Assembly: GCA_037179385.1 (NCBI GenBank)
Contig: CM074187.1
Coordinates: forward strand, 44,426,879 to 44,490,878
Origin: Holothuria scabra
Taxonomy: Eukaryota > Echinodermata > Holothuroidea > Aspidochirotida > Holothuriidae
Direction of reading: 5' to 3'
DNA length: 64,000 bases
Shown here: piece by piece, positions 12,595 through 24,800 of the stretch
Numbering within the stretch: the stretch's first letter is position 1
How the letters are laid out: every line of letters begins with the position of its first letter
Program-made: the position numbers and the translations under genes
The notes under the pieces: generated by a model
Database searches by the model: none
Told to the model about the DNA's origin: nothing
The model's input: only the letters and a program-made list of their open reading frames with translations

Positions 12595-15050
12595 CGTCAG
12601 AAGGTCTGTATTATTAAGCAATATTAAGTTCATTTTCGTGCGAAGCTGCATGCATGGATACTAGTTACTGGTAGCTCGTAAGCATATATTTATTAGTTCT
12701 TCTTCGTACGAAACACACTTAAACTGCTGTCGCCCTAGACCTGGACAGAAAAAATGCCTTCTTCCAAAGATATGTTTTTGTTTTATACAAAACTGGACCA
12801 ATATGGACGTTACAAAGTTCTCGAGTTTCTATTAGCCATCAGACAACTTCGTTAGAAACTTAACCAAGCATAGAGTTCATGATCAATGTATGCATCTAGA
12901 AATTGCCGTTCACCGTCACACCAATCGAGTAAAAAAAAACTACTTCACAAGCTGAAGAGACCATTTCCTTTTACTTTCTCCCGTGTACAATCAGTAAAGA
13001 TGGAAACCAGAAAAAAATAATGCAATTTGTCACCAATTGTTATGTCTATATCACCTAGCAATATTTTGCACAACTTCGTAAGAAACAGTAGCCCTAGGCA
13101 AGCAAAATAACAGTTTGAGTGTGGCCCATATACAGACATACAAGTACCGCTTCGCATGGCACAAACTTAACCTTTTGTCGCATTTCGGTCGAAACAGACA
13201 AAATGCCTTAATCTACATTGGAACTATCATTTGTAGACGAAACCAATCGGATGAAAAGAGCTACCTATCACGTTGAAATTTAATTTATTTTTATTTTCTC
13301 TCGTGAGCGACTTCATTTAAAACAATATCAAACGAAGGAACATACCACTCAATCTTTAGATGTATTTGTCATGAGCATAATGCTTCGTTTATTTTCGCAC
13401 GAAGCTGTCTGGATGCATAATTTGAGGAGTATGTAACACCCACAGTACTGTCTCATGCGAAACATCAATAACATGTTTGCTGGGCTTTTGCACGGAAAAA
13501 CGAAATGCTTTTATCATACTGGATAAATTTGTTAACCAAACCAAGAAAAAAGGCTACCTCGCACGTTGAAGAGTCATTTCTGTTAACTTAACCCCGTGTA
13601 ATATTTGTAAAGAGGAAAAAGAGAGAAAAACAAAATACAATTTCTCATCAATTGTTAAGTCTCTATCACCAAGCAATATTTTGCACAACTTCGTAAGAAG
13701 GTATATGAACGCAAAATTACAGTTTGAGTGGCACATATACTGACATATGATGTAAGTACTACTTTTTCCGACACAAACTTAACCTCCACTTTGGCTCTCG
13801 ATCACTAGGCAATGTTTCGCACAGTTTAGTACGAACTTATAGTTGCATGTATAAGTAACAACTTTCCGAGTAGCTCATAACTTCATACGAAACATAACGA
13901 AACCCAAGCAACTTTACAAAAGAAGAAGCTTTTCACTCAGTTTATACGTGTATATATAAAAAGCAATGCGTTTTCGTACGAAGCTGTATTCAAGCGTGAT
14001 AATAGTTCGAATACTTTGTTACCAAAATTAGTACAACTTCGTAAGAAACATAAACTTTAGTTTTTGACGCCTTTAATCCGGGACCTGTACAACCAGAAAA
14101 GGGGAAAGGGAAGATTAATGTAATTCCATTCCACCTGACTTTCTCCGGGTACAACTTAAAAAAAAATCAAACTAACTCGCCTCTTCTCTTCTCCCGTGTG
14201 GAACAATGCGAAACTTATACGCACTCTATCGCTCCATTTGAAGCAATACTCCGTACGAAGCTGTATGATTGCGTGTAAACAGTTTTGAGTGGCCCATAAT
14301 CTTATATAAGATCTACTTTGAAAGAACCAACATAAATTGTTTTCAGCCTATAAGCTGGGACAGACAGAATGCCTTAATCTATACTGCAACTATTTGTTGA
14401 CCAATATAATCGAGTGAAATGCAACATCGCATATTGAGATTTTACTTATCTTCATTTTCTCTCGTTAGTGAATTCATTTCAATTTTCAATTTTAATCTGT
14501 AGTTTTATTTTAGATTTATATCACGACGCAATATTTCATACTCTTGCGTACGAAGAGTATGCATAAAAAATGAGTTTCAATTGCTCGTAAATATATATTA
14601 CTACTATTTTTTACGACACAAACTTCATTGTTGTCACATTGCAACCGGAACAGACAGAATGCCTTTATCTACACTGAAATTATTTGTTGACTGAACCATT
14701 CCAGTGGTTAGCTACACAGCATACTGAAATGTCATTTCTGTGGACTTTCGATTGTGTACAATTAACTTTGAAAAAAAAGAACGATGAATACAATTTATCG
14801 CTCCATTTTTGGCTCTGTATCAATGTGAAATATTCCGCACGGTTTGGTACGAAGTTGTGGGCAAGTGTTAAAATATTTCGAGTAGCTAATAACTTCGTAC
14901 GAGACATAAAGAACGCAAGCAACTTCAAAAAGAAGGAAGAAGCACACCACTCGGCTTTTTACGTGCGTATATACGTAATAAGCAATTCGTGGTTTTTTGA
15001 ATGAATCTGTCTAAATGCTTTACAATTTTTGAGTACTTTGTAAACACATG
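12595..15050 (-). repeat. Satellite block 2 (minus orientation)
   Basis: At about 12.6 kb the array flips: 12600-12780 is close to the reverse complement of 7080-7250-type dimers (GCATGCATGGATACTAGTTAC, GGTAGCTCGTAAG, TGCTGTCGCCCTAGACC, ATGCCTTCTTCCAAAG in order). Beyond 12.8 kb the monomers are more diverged but keep the reversed boxes, for example AAACCAATCGAGTG and GACAGAATGCCTTAATC. No gene is seen. Confidence 0.75.
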
Positions 15051-15059
15051 TTAGTAAAA

Positions 15060-15720
15060 CCTCTGAAAGAAGTCAAAAGAAGTGAAATTTCAACTTGCGA
15101 GATAGCTTCTCATTCGATTGCTTTCGTAAGCAGATGTATCCAGTAAGATGAGGCACCTTGTCTGTCCAGGCTTACATGCGACAAAAAATTTTGTAATTTT
15201 GCAAGAAATAGAACTAATATATGTTAACGAGTGACTCAAACTATGATGACGTATAATTAAGGCTTCCTATGAAACTGTACGACATGGTGTTTACTGTTAT
15301 AGACCTAGAGTTGAGCGACAAGTTGTCTTAAATTTTTATTCAATTGTCCGCGCGAGAAAGTTCAGAGAAACGACATTTCGACATGCGAGATAGCTTTTCA
15401 ATCAATTGGTTTCCTTAACAAATAGAACTCGTAAAATTAAGGCATTTGGGGTGCCCATGTTTGTAGGCGACAAAATATTGCGTAGTGACAAAGACCTTAA
15501 ATTGAGGGATAAGTTTCACCCATTTTTTGTGATGTTGTACACAAGGGAAAGTCAAAAAGGACATTTTAATGTAGTAGCTTTTCACTCGATTGGTTTGTTT
15601 AACAAATAGATCCAGTAAGACCAACGCAATATGCCAGTTCCTGCTCCGGCTATTTGCCAAAAAAAGTAAAGTTAATGTTTCCTTCGAAAAGGTATTAATA
15701 TACTTCACAAACTAGTAAAC
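15060..15720 (+). repeat. Satellite block 3a (plus orientation)
   Basis: Array boxes return to plus order: AGTCAAAAGAAGTGAAATTT, TAGCTTCTCATTCGATTG, CTTGTCTGTCCAGGC, then a second monomer with TAGCTTTTCACTCGATTGG at about 15577. The block ends near 15720, where unrelated sequence begins. Confidence 0.7.
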
Positions 15721-16780
15721 ATAAACATAAATGGCAAATTTCCGATTTTTCCAATTTTGAAGCCAGTGGGCAATCGCTTCCTGTAGCTACGCGGCTGCTT
15801 CTATCAGTGACACATTATAAAAAGATGTCACTTTACGAGACGGGTTTAAGTGCATTGGCACTGGTCGACTTATGCTGGGACATTCTTGCACTGCATCATT
15901 ATGTAATTGAAAACAACCCATCTACCTGATTTTCATTACCGTTGCCCGAGTTTCGTCTAAATGGTTAGGATAGATCTATGTCAAAATAGTCAGCTAGTAG
16001 ACACTGCAACTGGACGCCCTTCCGTCCGTCAGTAAAATTAATTTTTGCAATGGAAAACATCGTGCAATTTTTCACCCTTCTTCTGGGTATTTTACAGTTT
16101 TACGACTTAAAAATTTGAGGCGATGCTCACTACTTAACAAGAATTTCCTAACTGGCTGGCGATAACCTTATAACCCTAACCTAATCCCTAACCAGAACAA
16201 AGAATACAATCGATACAATTCAATGGCAACAGCCAATCAAGAAACACCTGGTTAAACAGTGCCCGAGGGGGCAAAAATTTTGCCAAACTACAGTATGAAG
16301 TGAGGCGTAGGAAAAAATTTTTTCGCAGGAAACCCGAATGTGTAGCAAATCTTAATTATTATTTTTATGTTCAAGAAAATTTCCCTTTTTTCCAGGCAAG
16401 GTATTAAAATAATCTGGAACTATGTAGCACAAGATTTAAAAACAAAAACATGCCGAACAAATAATTGTTTTTTTTTTTTTTTTTTAGCGGCAGTATCCCA
16501 AATTGTCGCGAATTTTGTATCTCTTTGATTTTTAGTAAATATGTTACCCTGGCAATTATACTTTTCTATTTTTTTGGCCAAATGCTTAAAAAAATTGGAT
16601 ATCCGACCATTTCCGTCAGTGTGTTGTAAAATACTTTAAAGTAAAACTCACGAATAGTACTTATTAATAGTAGCTCTTTGCGCTGCACGAATGTGCTGGT
16701 ATGCTGGTATGTCTGTGTAGTTTGATGCAAAGTCTAAAGTCTCGTTGGAGGTCGGCAGTAATTTAGGGGTAAAACTCACA
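15721..16780. other. Non-array island inside the giant element
   Basis: No satellite boxes and no gene are recognised. It contains short CCCTAACC-like words around 16170-16195 and a T-tract near 16466. The adjoining Penelope-like remnant may account for part of it, but I cannot define the element's 5' limit. Confidence 0.4.
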
Positions 16781-17140
16781 AATGTCAAATGCACGATAAC
16801 GGCAACGAAGAAACGTACATTGGTCTAACAGAAAACACATTCAAAACAAGATACACCGCCCACAAGTCTAGCGTCAAACACAAACAAACGAAACGCAACT
16901 GCACTCAGTGGATACATCTGGAAACTAAAGGATTCAAATGTAGAGCACGCCGTAAAATGGAAACTCATGGAAAAAGCTCGAGCATACTCCACATCATCTA
17001 AGACTTGTTATATCTTCCTGGAAGAAAAGTTCTTCATTATACTGAAACCTTCCTTAGCAACTCTAAATAAAAGAAACGGACTGATAAGCTCTTGTAGACA
17101 CAGGAACAAACATCTGCTGTGTAATTATTCTAATAGGTAA
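16780..17140 (+). pseudogene. Penelope-like element remnant (GIY-YIG endonuclease domain and C-terminus)
   Basis: Penelope-like retroelements encode a reverse transcriptase fused to a GIY-YIG endonuclease that nicks target DNA. Here only the end of that protein is visible. The first frame gives ETYIGLTENTFKTRYTAHKS, the YIG half of the nuclease domain. The reading then moves to another frame near 16890-16900, which continues SGYIWKLKDSNVEHAVKWK, then TCYIFLEEKFFIILKP, LNKRNGLISSCRHRNKHLL, and stops at 17140. The LNKR..L..CRHRNK ending is typical of the C-terminus of this family. At least one frameshift and the missing reverse transcriptase make it a dead copy. It is from a different subfamily than the minus-strand copy at 17929-18366. 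Confidence 0.75.
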
Positions 17141-17500
17141 TGTATCTTGGCTCGCTGTACACCGTTCTTGCATGTTCACAACGAACACGGAACGAATACG
17201 TGCTTTAAAACAGACACGTTCAAAAAGCAGCGAACACATACGTATTCAACGTTATTGACATCACTCTACTTCAGGCTTCTGAGGAGTGAGAACCTACATT
17301 ATTGGCCCTTACGAAACAGTTCTGTAAAGCTATGTTGTAAAAACCTATTGCAACCTTTTCAATATTACAGCTCCCTTCACAGGGCTGAACACTTTACCAT
17401 TGCCTGGTTCACATTATTAATTACCTTTACTATTACGGCTATATATGTATATATACATATATAAAATAATGGCTGTTCGAGTTTCCAGAAAGGAAAGGCT

Positions 17501-17572
17501 GGCTTCATAGCCAAACTGGTAAGGCGTCTGCACATAGAGCAGAAGGTCTGCGTTCGAGTCCCAGTGGAGACG
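17501..17572 (+). tRNA. tRNA-like cloverleaf, probably a pseudogene or SINE head
   Basis: 72 nt that fold as a full cloverleaf: 7-bp acceptor with one mismatch and one G-T pair, 3-bp D stem GCC/GGC with GG at the usual D-loop place, 5-bp perfect anticodon stem TCTGC/GCAGA, T stem with one C-C mismatch and canonical loop TTCGAGT. The internal promoter boxes are therefore largely intact. The anticodon loop is ACATAGA, with C instead of the near-invariant T at position 33 and a formal anticodon ATA, so I doubt it works in translation. Confidence 0.45.
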
Positions 17573-17664
17573 GTCAATTTTTCGTCGGGGCAGATTTTCA
17601 GTTTGATTTATTCTTTATATTATAAATTATTTTCACTTTGCATATACATGTTCATATTTCACTC

Positions 17665-17808
<144 letters not shown>

Positions 17809-17857
17809 AAGAGTTCAAAACTTAAAAGTTTTAAAACGGCAAAGCTCAGATGTTAAA

Positions 17858-17905
17858 AACGCACTACGTTTCGGGGAGATACACTCCCCTTGCTCACGTG
17901 CTAAG
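17858..17905 (-). ncRNA. Hammerhead-ribozyme-like remnant in the Penelope-like 3' region
   Basis: On the minus strand the order is GTGAGCA, a perfect 6-bp stem GGGGAG/CTCCCC with loop TGTAT, GAAA, then a short stem AACG/CGTT closed by TAGTG. This matches the hammerhead order CUGANGA, stem II, GAAA, stem III. The two bases off consensus are C3 (here G) and G8 (here C), which normally pair with each other, so the pair is swapped rather than lost. Hammerhead motifs are known in Penelope-like elements, and this sits about 30 bp past the stop of one. I could not build a convincing stem I, so activity is doubtful. Confidence 0.4.
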
Positions 17906-17928
17906 AAATAACAGTAATGGAAAAAATA

Positions 17929-18366
17929 CTAGCTATTAGGCAATGCTCTATTGAGGCTTACATCTTTTACGTTAAGACCTATAGGGGCAAGAGTATTCAA
18001 CCGGTAAATCCATTTCAATTCAACCTCCTCCCTAGTTTTCTTATTATTGTTACGTAGCTTTTCGATACCTATTAATTCGAAATTTTTACACACCTTAAAA
18101 TGCTTACCAATGGGAGTTTGACCTTTTCTAAACTCCTGTCGGTGACCCCTATGTCTACTTCTAAGCTCTAATCCCGTTTCACCCACATACTGCTTATGGC
18201 AATCCAAACAATTAATCAAGTAGATTACGCCTTTGGTGGTACAGGTTAAATCCCCCCTCACCTGGAAATTCTGACCTGTGTTAAAACTTTGAACGACAGA
18301 AGTTTCACGTAAGACACTACAGGTGACACACCTTTTATCGTGTGTCTTGAAGCAACCTCTATTTTT
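17929..18366 (-). pseudogene. Penelope-like element remnant, GIY-YIG domain (minus strand)
   Basis: A continuous minus-strand frame reads NRGCFKTHDKRCVTCSVLRE, then KGVIYLINCLDCHKQYVGET, GKHFKVC and RLNTLAPIGLNVKD, with a stop at 17929. GxIY and YVG are the two halves of the GIY-YIG endonuclease motif, and the Cys-rich segment upstream (GCF....C..C) is typical of the linker before this domain in Penelope-like proteins. The reverse transcriptase is absent: upstream of about 18366 the sequence passes into an AT-rich stretch and then satellite. The frame carries no internal stop over about 145 codons, so the fragment may be relatively young, but it is 5'-truncated. The downstream (lower-coordinate) side carries the hammerhead-like segment and the (AT)n tract. 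Confidence 0.85.
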
Positions 18367-18399
18367 GAACTTTGAATTATTTTTGAATTTGAAAATTAA

Positions 18400-19735
18400 A
18401 ATGAATTCATTAACGAGAGAAAATGAATATAAGTAAGAGGTTGCATTTCACTCGATTATGTTAGTCAACAGATAGTTGCAGTATAGATTAAGACATTCTG
18501 TCTGTCCCAGGTTAAAGGCGAAAACAATTCAAGTTGGTTTCTTACAAAGTAGATCTAATATATATTGAGCGATATAGTGCATAAAGTTTTTGTGATGTTT
18601 CACACGAGAAAAGAAAAGAGAAAAGTTGTTTCTAATTTCTTTTTCTTAGGTTGTACACGGGATAAAGTCAGCAGAAATGAAATTTTAACGTGCAAGTTAG
18701 CTTTACACTGGATTGGTTCAGTCAGCAAATAGTTCCAGTGTAGATTTAGGCATTCTGTCTGTTCCGGCAGAAGGGCGACAATAATTTAAGTTTGTGTCGT
18801 ACGAAATACACCTAATATATGTTTACGTGCAAGGGAAACTCATTTAACATTCAAACAGTTCCGTATGCATGGTGTACGAAATATTGCTTTGTGGTGTAAA
18901 TCTAAAATTAAGCGACAAATAAAATAAATATTCCCTTTTCCCTTTTCTGGGTTGCACACGGGAAAAAAGATAAAAAAAATGACATTTGAAAGTGGGAGAT
19001 AGCTTTCACTTGATTGGGTTGTTCAATACATATATCCCGCGAAATTAAGTTATTTTGTCTTTCCCGCCCTGAAGGCGACGAGAATTAAGGTATGTTTCCT
19101 TCAAAGTATTTTTGAAATATGTTTTTGAGCTACGAAAACTATTATCACGAATGCATTAACTTTCGTACGAAATTGTACGGAATATTGCTTGGTGTATTAG
19201 ACCTAAAATTGAGCAACACGTTGCCTTTAACTTTTTTGATGATGCTCTCAGGAGAAAGTCACAGTAGCAGACATTTTTCTTTTCATTCCATTGTCCCCTG
19301 TGGGCTGGGGTTGTAGAATATGCCCCCGGTGTTCCCCGCCTGTCTTAACAGGCGACTAAAGAGGAGGAATTTAACAGTACTTGAACAGTATGACACTTTG
19401 TAACACATTCGTGTTTATATAACACATTCGTGTTGGTGTGTCGTAAAACCATAACTAACTAACTACCTAACAATTTTCATTCTATTGGTTTAGTTAAAAA
19501 GAAAAAAAAATGTAGGAAAAGCAACGCATTGTGTCGGTCTCGGCTGAAAGGCAACAAAATTTTAAGTTTACGTTTTGTGCGAAGTTGTACTAATTTTTGT
19601 AACAAAGTACTATAACTATAATCACGCATACATAAGGCTTCGTACGAAAACTCGCGAATCAATACTTTGTACCGTTCCTTCGTAGGAATCCGTATTAATG
19701 ACTGTTGCACTTTGAAATATAACGCGTACCGTAAT
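18400..19735 (+). repeat. Satellite block 3b (plus orientation), interrupted by a SINE
   Basis: Plus-order boxes resume after the Penelope-like fragment: GCATTTCACTCGATTATG, CATTCTGTCTGTCCCAGG, AAAGGCGA, and exact TTCGTACGAA palindromes near 19162 and 19640. It probably continues block 3a, split by the intervening insertions. A SINE occupies 19294-19473. Confidence 0.75.
19294..19473 (+). mobile_element. SINE-like retroposon with 14-bp TSD
   Basis: A 180-bp non-array insertion flanked by TTTTCATTCCATTG (19280-19293) and TTTTCATTCTATTG (19474-19487), one mismatch in 14. The flanks join into a normal array CACTCGATTGG-type box when it is removed. The body contains GCCTGTCTTAACAGGCGACT, which can form a short hairpin, and the 3' end is (TAAC)n-like. 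Length and TSD size fit LINE-mobilised SINE insertion. The family is not identified. Confidence 0.7.
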
Positions 19736-19739
19736 AGCT

Positions 19740-21850
19740 AATTTTTATATTCCTAAAGTGGAGGTATAGAACTTGTTACTTTATTTATATATTAACGTGT
19801 GATCGGCGAGGCAATTAACACTTTGAAGTGCAAATGTTTCTAACGTCAGGTGGTGTTAAAGCATGGGGTAAACACATGAATGTCTTCACATCAACAACAC
19901 CTCAACAGTCATGATAATTGTCTCACTGATAACTCGTTCATGTGCTAATAAAGCAATAAGCCCCATACCGTAACTGTAAAAAATCAGCTATTTCAAGTGC
20001 TAATGACGTGTTATGCGTTATTTTTGAGTGTTGTAATTTGAGTGGTTTGCTTCATATTCTTGTACTTCCTCGTACGGAATGAAACGGAAATGAATTTTTT
20101 GATCCCCTATTATGCCCTGCTAGACTGTTCTGTGATCTTTTTGTGTACCTATTTGTAGTGGTAAAAATCTTTCTAGTGAAAAAGCTAACCCCAAGTTGTA
20201 GACAGACTTTATAATGAGTCTGTCTCGTTTCATATGAGGTGTCCAGTATGAAATTCAGTGTTTTGTCAACTTTCTGACATTATGTTAAAACAACCTCGAC
20301 CGAAATCAGAGGCGTAGCCAGCAGTGGTGGAGCTAGGGATTTCAGTCAGAGTGGGCGAGAATGGTCTACAGGGCGCTTCGAAGCGGTAAATACCCTGAGT
20401 CTCAGCCCGATCGGAGCCACGGCTTTTCAGACTTTCCATTTGATTTTCCGCACCTGGTAGAAGACTATAATTTGCCATTTCTCCTCACCTGTCTCAGCAA
20501 GTTTTTCTATTTAAACATGTTTAAATTTTCTATCCATAGGACTCTGCAGGAGAAAATGGGTGGGGGGAGGGGGAATTTCTCTTAGGGGGGAAAGCTTCGG
20601 GCCACCATGAATTGGCACGCAGCACAAGAAAATTTTGGCCCAAAATGCCTCTCAGATTGCTGGAAATGGCATTTTTAAAGCCTAGTTTACTGCATATAAA
20701 TAGGGAAAACACTGAGTGAACTGTTAAGAAATATTGATGTTAATTTTTCTTCGTCTTTTTCTTTATGTTTTCTTCGTTTTTTCAGGTTTTTTATTTTCAT
20801 TTGGAGGGCAAGTTCCCCTTGCCGCTACCAGTGGACGCCCATGTTTTTATCCGCCTCTTTCACATTCTAGCATGAAGCTTGTCATTATATTTTATGTTAT
20901 TGTCAGGTCTCTGATTAAGATTTTAATGTAATAATGTGCTACTTTGTGAAGATAAAGATTAAAGCCGCTAGAGCCAAATAACACGCAATCTTACAGAGGG
21001 AAAAGTTGTGGAATTTAATCATCGCTAGGTGTAAATTTTTGGTATCTGATCAATATTAATTGACGTTATTTACATCATGTGACAACTCTAAAAGAGCCAT
21101 TAATTAAGTACATTGCAAGAAATAGTCAAGAAAAAGGTCTGTTTGGCTCTCTCGATACCGAATTCATAATAAATAGAAGGAGCGTAAACCTAGGCTTATT
21201 AGTTGCAATTTTCTGGCTTTTGAGGCCATGAAAGTACAGAAATAAGCATTTTCATTGGATTATCGTGCAGTGTCAGAAATAGCCATTTATCATGAGAACG
21301 GTCAATTGACGAAAGCGACATGGAAACTGCTCATTAAAACTCTTAAACCACTACCACTATAACAGTTTTATTTTATTATAACATGAATGTTCTCTTCAAA
21401 TGAGTTTGAAAAATGTTGTGGAAACTATTTTGGTATCTTTATAAGCTCTTTTTATTGTCAATGTTGGCAATCATCCCCGACAACAAGAGGGCTATTTGCG
21501 CTACAATTATTGTTGCACCCTTTGCAATATCTTTTATTGGACGGGAGGGAAATTAAATGTCAGTCTGTAAATTTTATAAGCTTATAATCACGCTGGTTGT
21601 TGAAGCAATTAACTTAACACAGCGACGACATTCATTAGTGCGTATAAAGCATGAAGATACGTTTCGGCAAACTAAACTTATCCCTATATCACAGAAGATG
21701 GTCCTTTTTATCAAAAGAAAGTGCAGATGGTACAGTTACTAGTGGCTCTTTGATCACTTTGTTATGTGGGCCTTAAAACAACACTATTTAATTATTTCTT
21801 TTGCCAATAATAATGCAGGAGTAAAGTATGCTAAAAACCTAAAAAGGGCG
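19740..21850. other. 2.1-kb non-satellite island between opposing arrays
   Basis: No TTCGTACGAA boxes and no gene are recognised. It lies between a plus block and the long minus block, so it would form the loop of the right-hand foldback. Around 20308-20345 are hAT-like end words (GAGGCGTAGCCAG and CAGTGGTGGAGCTAGG). Around 20580-20680 is a module (AAGAAAATTTTGG..CCAAAATG) resembling one in the hAT-like pieces at 53.9 and 54.2 kb, so at least part is transposon-derived. I could not pair its ends. Confidence 0.45.
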
Positions 21851-21859
21851 CCGAAAGAC

Positions 21860-24800
21860 GATTTTGGTCCGTAAGGTGGGGCGAAAGCCTGGAAAAACAA
21901 AATGCCGTATCTTACTGGATCCATGTGCTGACGGATCGAGTGAGAAGCTATCAAACAAGTTGAAATCTCATTTCTTTCGACTTCCCCTTGTAAACAACTT
22001 AACTAATAATGAAATAACTTATCACTCAGTTTTTCAATGCATATACTTGGTACGTTTCCGTACAAAGCTGCATAACTGCGTAATAATGATTGGAGCACTT
22101 TGTAAACATACACTTCTACTTCGTACGAAACGTAAACTTCAAGTATTTCGCCTTTAGCCGGAATCTACATAGTGCATTGATCTTACTCGATCTATTTATA
22201 AAACAAACCAATCTATTGACAAGCTGCTACATTAATATGTCTTTTATTACTTTGACTTTCTCCTGAGTTCGTCATTACACCAATTAAAGGGAACTTAATC
22301 GCTCAAATTTAGGTCTGTATTACAAAAGCAATATTTCGCACAATAACGTACAAAACTGCATTCATGGAAAATAATAATAATGAATTAAGTAGCTGATAAA
22401 TCTAGTGAAATGCTGCTTCATTAATATGTCTTTTATTATTTTGACTTTCTCCTAGGTGCGTCATTACACCAATTAAAGTGAACTTCAGTCGCTCAAATTA
22501 TAAGGTCAATATCAACAAACAATAGTTCGTATATTTTGTAGTAAGATGTATTAATGCTTGTACTTCGTAAGAAATAATATCAAACTGCTGTCGCCTTTAA
22601 GCCGGAGCAGACAGTGTGCTTTAATCTCACTTGATCCATTTGCTGACCCTACAAATCGAGTGAAAGCTACCCCGCACGTTGAAGTGTCATATCTTTGGAC
22701 TTTCTCTCGTAAGCAACTAAACTTAAGAATGGAGGAGCTTCTCATTCAATTTTTAAAAGTATATAACGTAAGCAATATACTCCGCACATTTTCGTACGAC
22801 ACTGCCTAATTTTTCGCCTTCAGCCGGAACCGACGGAGTGCGTTGGTCTTACTGGATCTACTTGTTTAACAAACCAATTAAGTGAAAAGCTACTACATAA
22901 ATATATCCTTTTCTTTTACTTTCTCTCAACGGGTGCAAGATCACAAAAATTGAAGGAAACGTTTCGATCAATTTAAGGTATTTATGACTAAGAAATATAT
23001 TGGACAGTTTCATACCAAGCTGCATTCATAGATGATAATAATAGGTTGAGTATCTTGTAGACAAAAATAAGTTCAACTTCGTACGAACCCGAATTAAGTT
23101 GTTGCCCCCTTTAATCATGGACAGAATAGAGTCGTTATCTTACGAAATCTACTTGTTGACGAAACCAATAGATTGAAAAGCTACTTTTCACGTTGAAATG
23201 TCATTTCTTTTGCCAAATTTCCTCTGTGAATAACCCCATAAGTGGATAATTGAGGACAACCTGTCGCTCAAATTTAGATCTGTATCACCAAATCAACATT
23301 TCGCACATGTTCGTACGAAACTGCATGCATTAAAAATAATGATTTAATGATTGAGTAGCTGGTAAACATATCTTTGTTACGCTTAATACGAAACAATATT
23401 AAACTGTTGTCGCGTTTAAGGCCGGAAAAACAAAATGTCGTATCTTACTGGATCCATCTGCTGACGGATGAACAATCGAGTGAGAAGATATCCCGCAAGT
23501 TGAAATATCATTTCTTTAAACTTTCTCTTGTAAGCAACTTCACTTAAAATGAAGAAACTTATCACTCAGTTTTTCAATGTATATCATAAACAATAAACTT
23601 CGTACGTTTCCGTACAAAGCTGTATAAATGCGTAATAATAATTGGGGCACTTTGCAAACATTCACTTCTACCTCGTTCGAAACATAAACTTCAAGTATTC
23701 CGCCTTAAGCCGGAATCGACATAGTGCATTGATCTTACTCGATCTATTTATAAAACAAACCAATCTAGGGAAAAGCTGCTACATTAATATGTCTTTCATT
23801 ATTTTGACTTTCTCCCGAGTTCGTCATTACACCAATTAAAGGGAATTTCAATCGCTCAAATTATAAGGTCAATAACAACAAACAATATTTCGTATATTTT
23901 GTAGTGAGATGTATTTGTGCTTGTACTTCGTAAGAAATAATATCAAATTGTTGTCGCCGGCCATTAAGTCGGTGCAGACAAGTTGCTTTAATCTCACTGG
24001 ATCCATTTGCTGACCCTACAAATCGAGTGAAAATGTACCCCGCACGTTGAAATGTCATTTCTTTGGAATTTCTCTCGTAGGCAACCAAACGTAAGAATGG
24101 AGGAGCTTCTCGTTCACCTTTTAAAAGTATATAACGGTAGCACTATACTCCGCACATTTTCGTTAGAAACTGTATGAATTCGTCATAATTATTAAGTACC
24201 CTGTAAAAGCTGTTTTTAGTAGCCTACTGCTTCGTATAAAACATAAACTGTAATTCTTCCGCTTTATGACGGAATCGACACAGTACATTGATCTTACCCT
24301 ATCTATTTGTAGAACAAACAAATCAAGTGAAAAGCCGCTACATGAAAATTTCCCTTTTGCCTTTTTCCTTGTGCAACATCACGAAAATTGAAGGCAACTA
24401 TCGCTCAGTTTAAGGCATTTATCACTTAGCAATATTTCGCACAGTTTTGTAAGAAGCCCGAACATGGATAACTATTAAGTTGAGGAGCTGGCAAACAAAT
24501 GTTAGTTAAACTTCGTACGAAACGAAGACTTCAATTTTTCCCTTCAGCCCGAACCGATAGAGTGCGTTGGTCTTACTGGATCTACTTGTTTAACAAACCA
24601 ATTAAGTGAAAAGCTACTACATAAATATATCCTTTTTTTTTACTTTCTCTCTCCGGGTGCAAGATCACAAGAATTGAAGGAAACGTTTCGATCAATTTAA
24701 GGTATTTATGACTAAGAAATATATCAGACAGTTTCATACCAAGCTGCATTCATAGATGATAATAATAGGTTGAGTTTCTTGTAGACACAAATAAGTTCAA

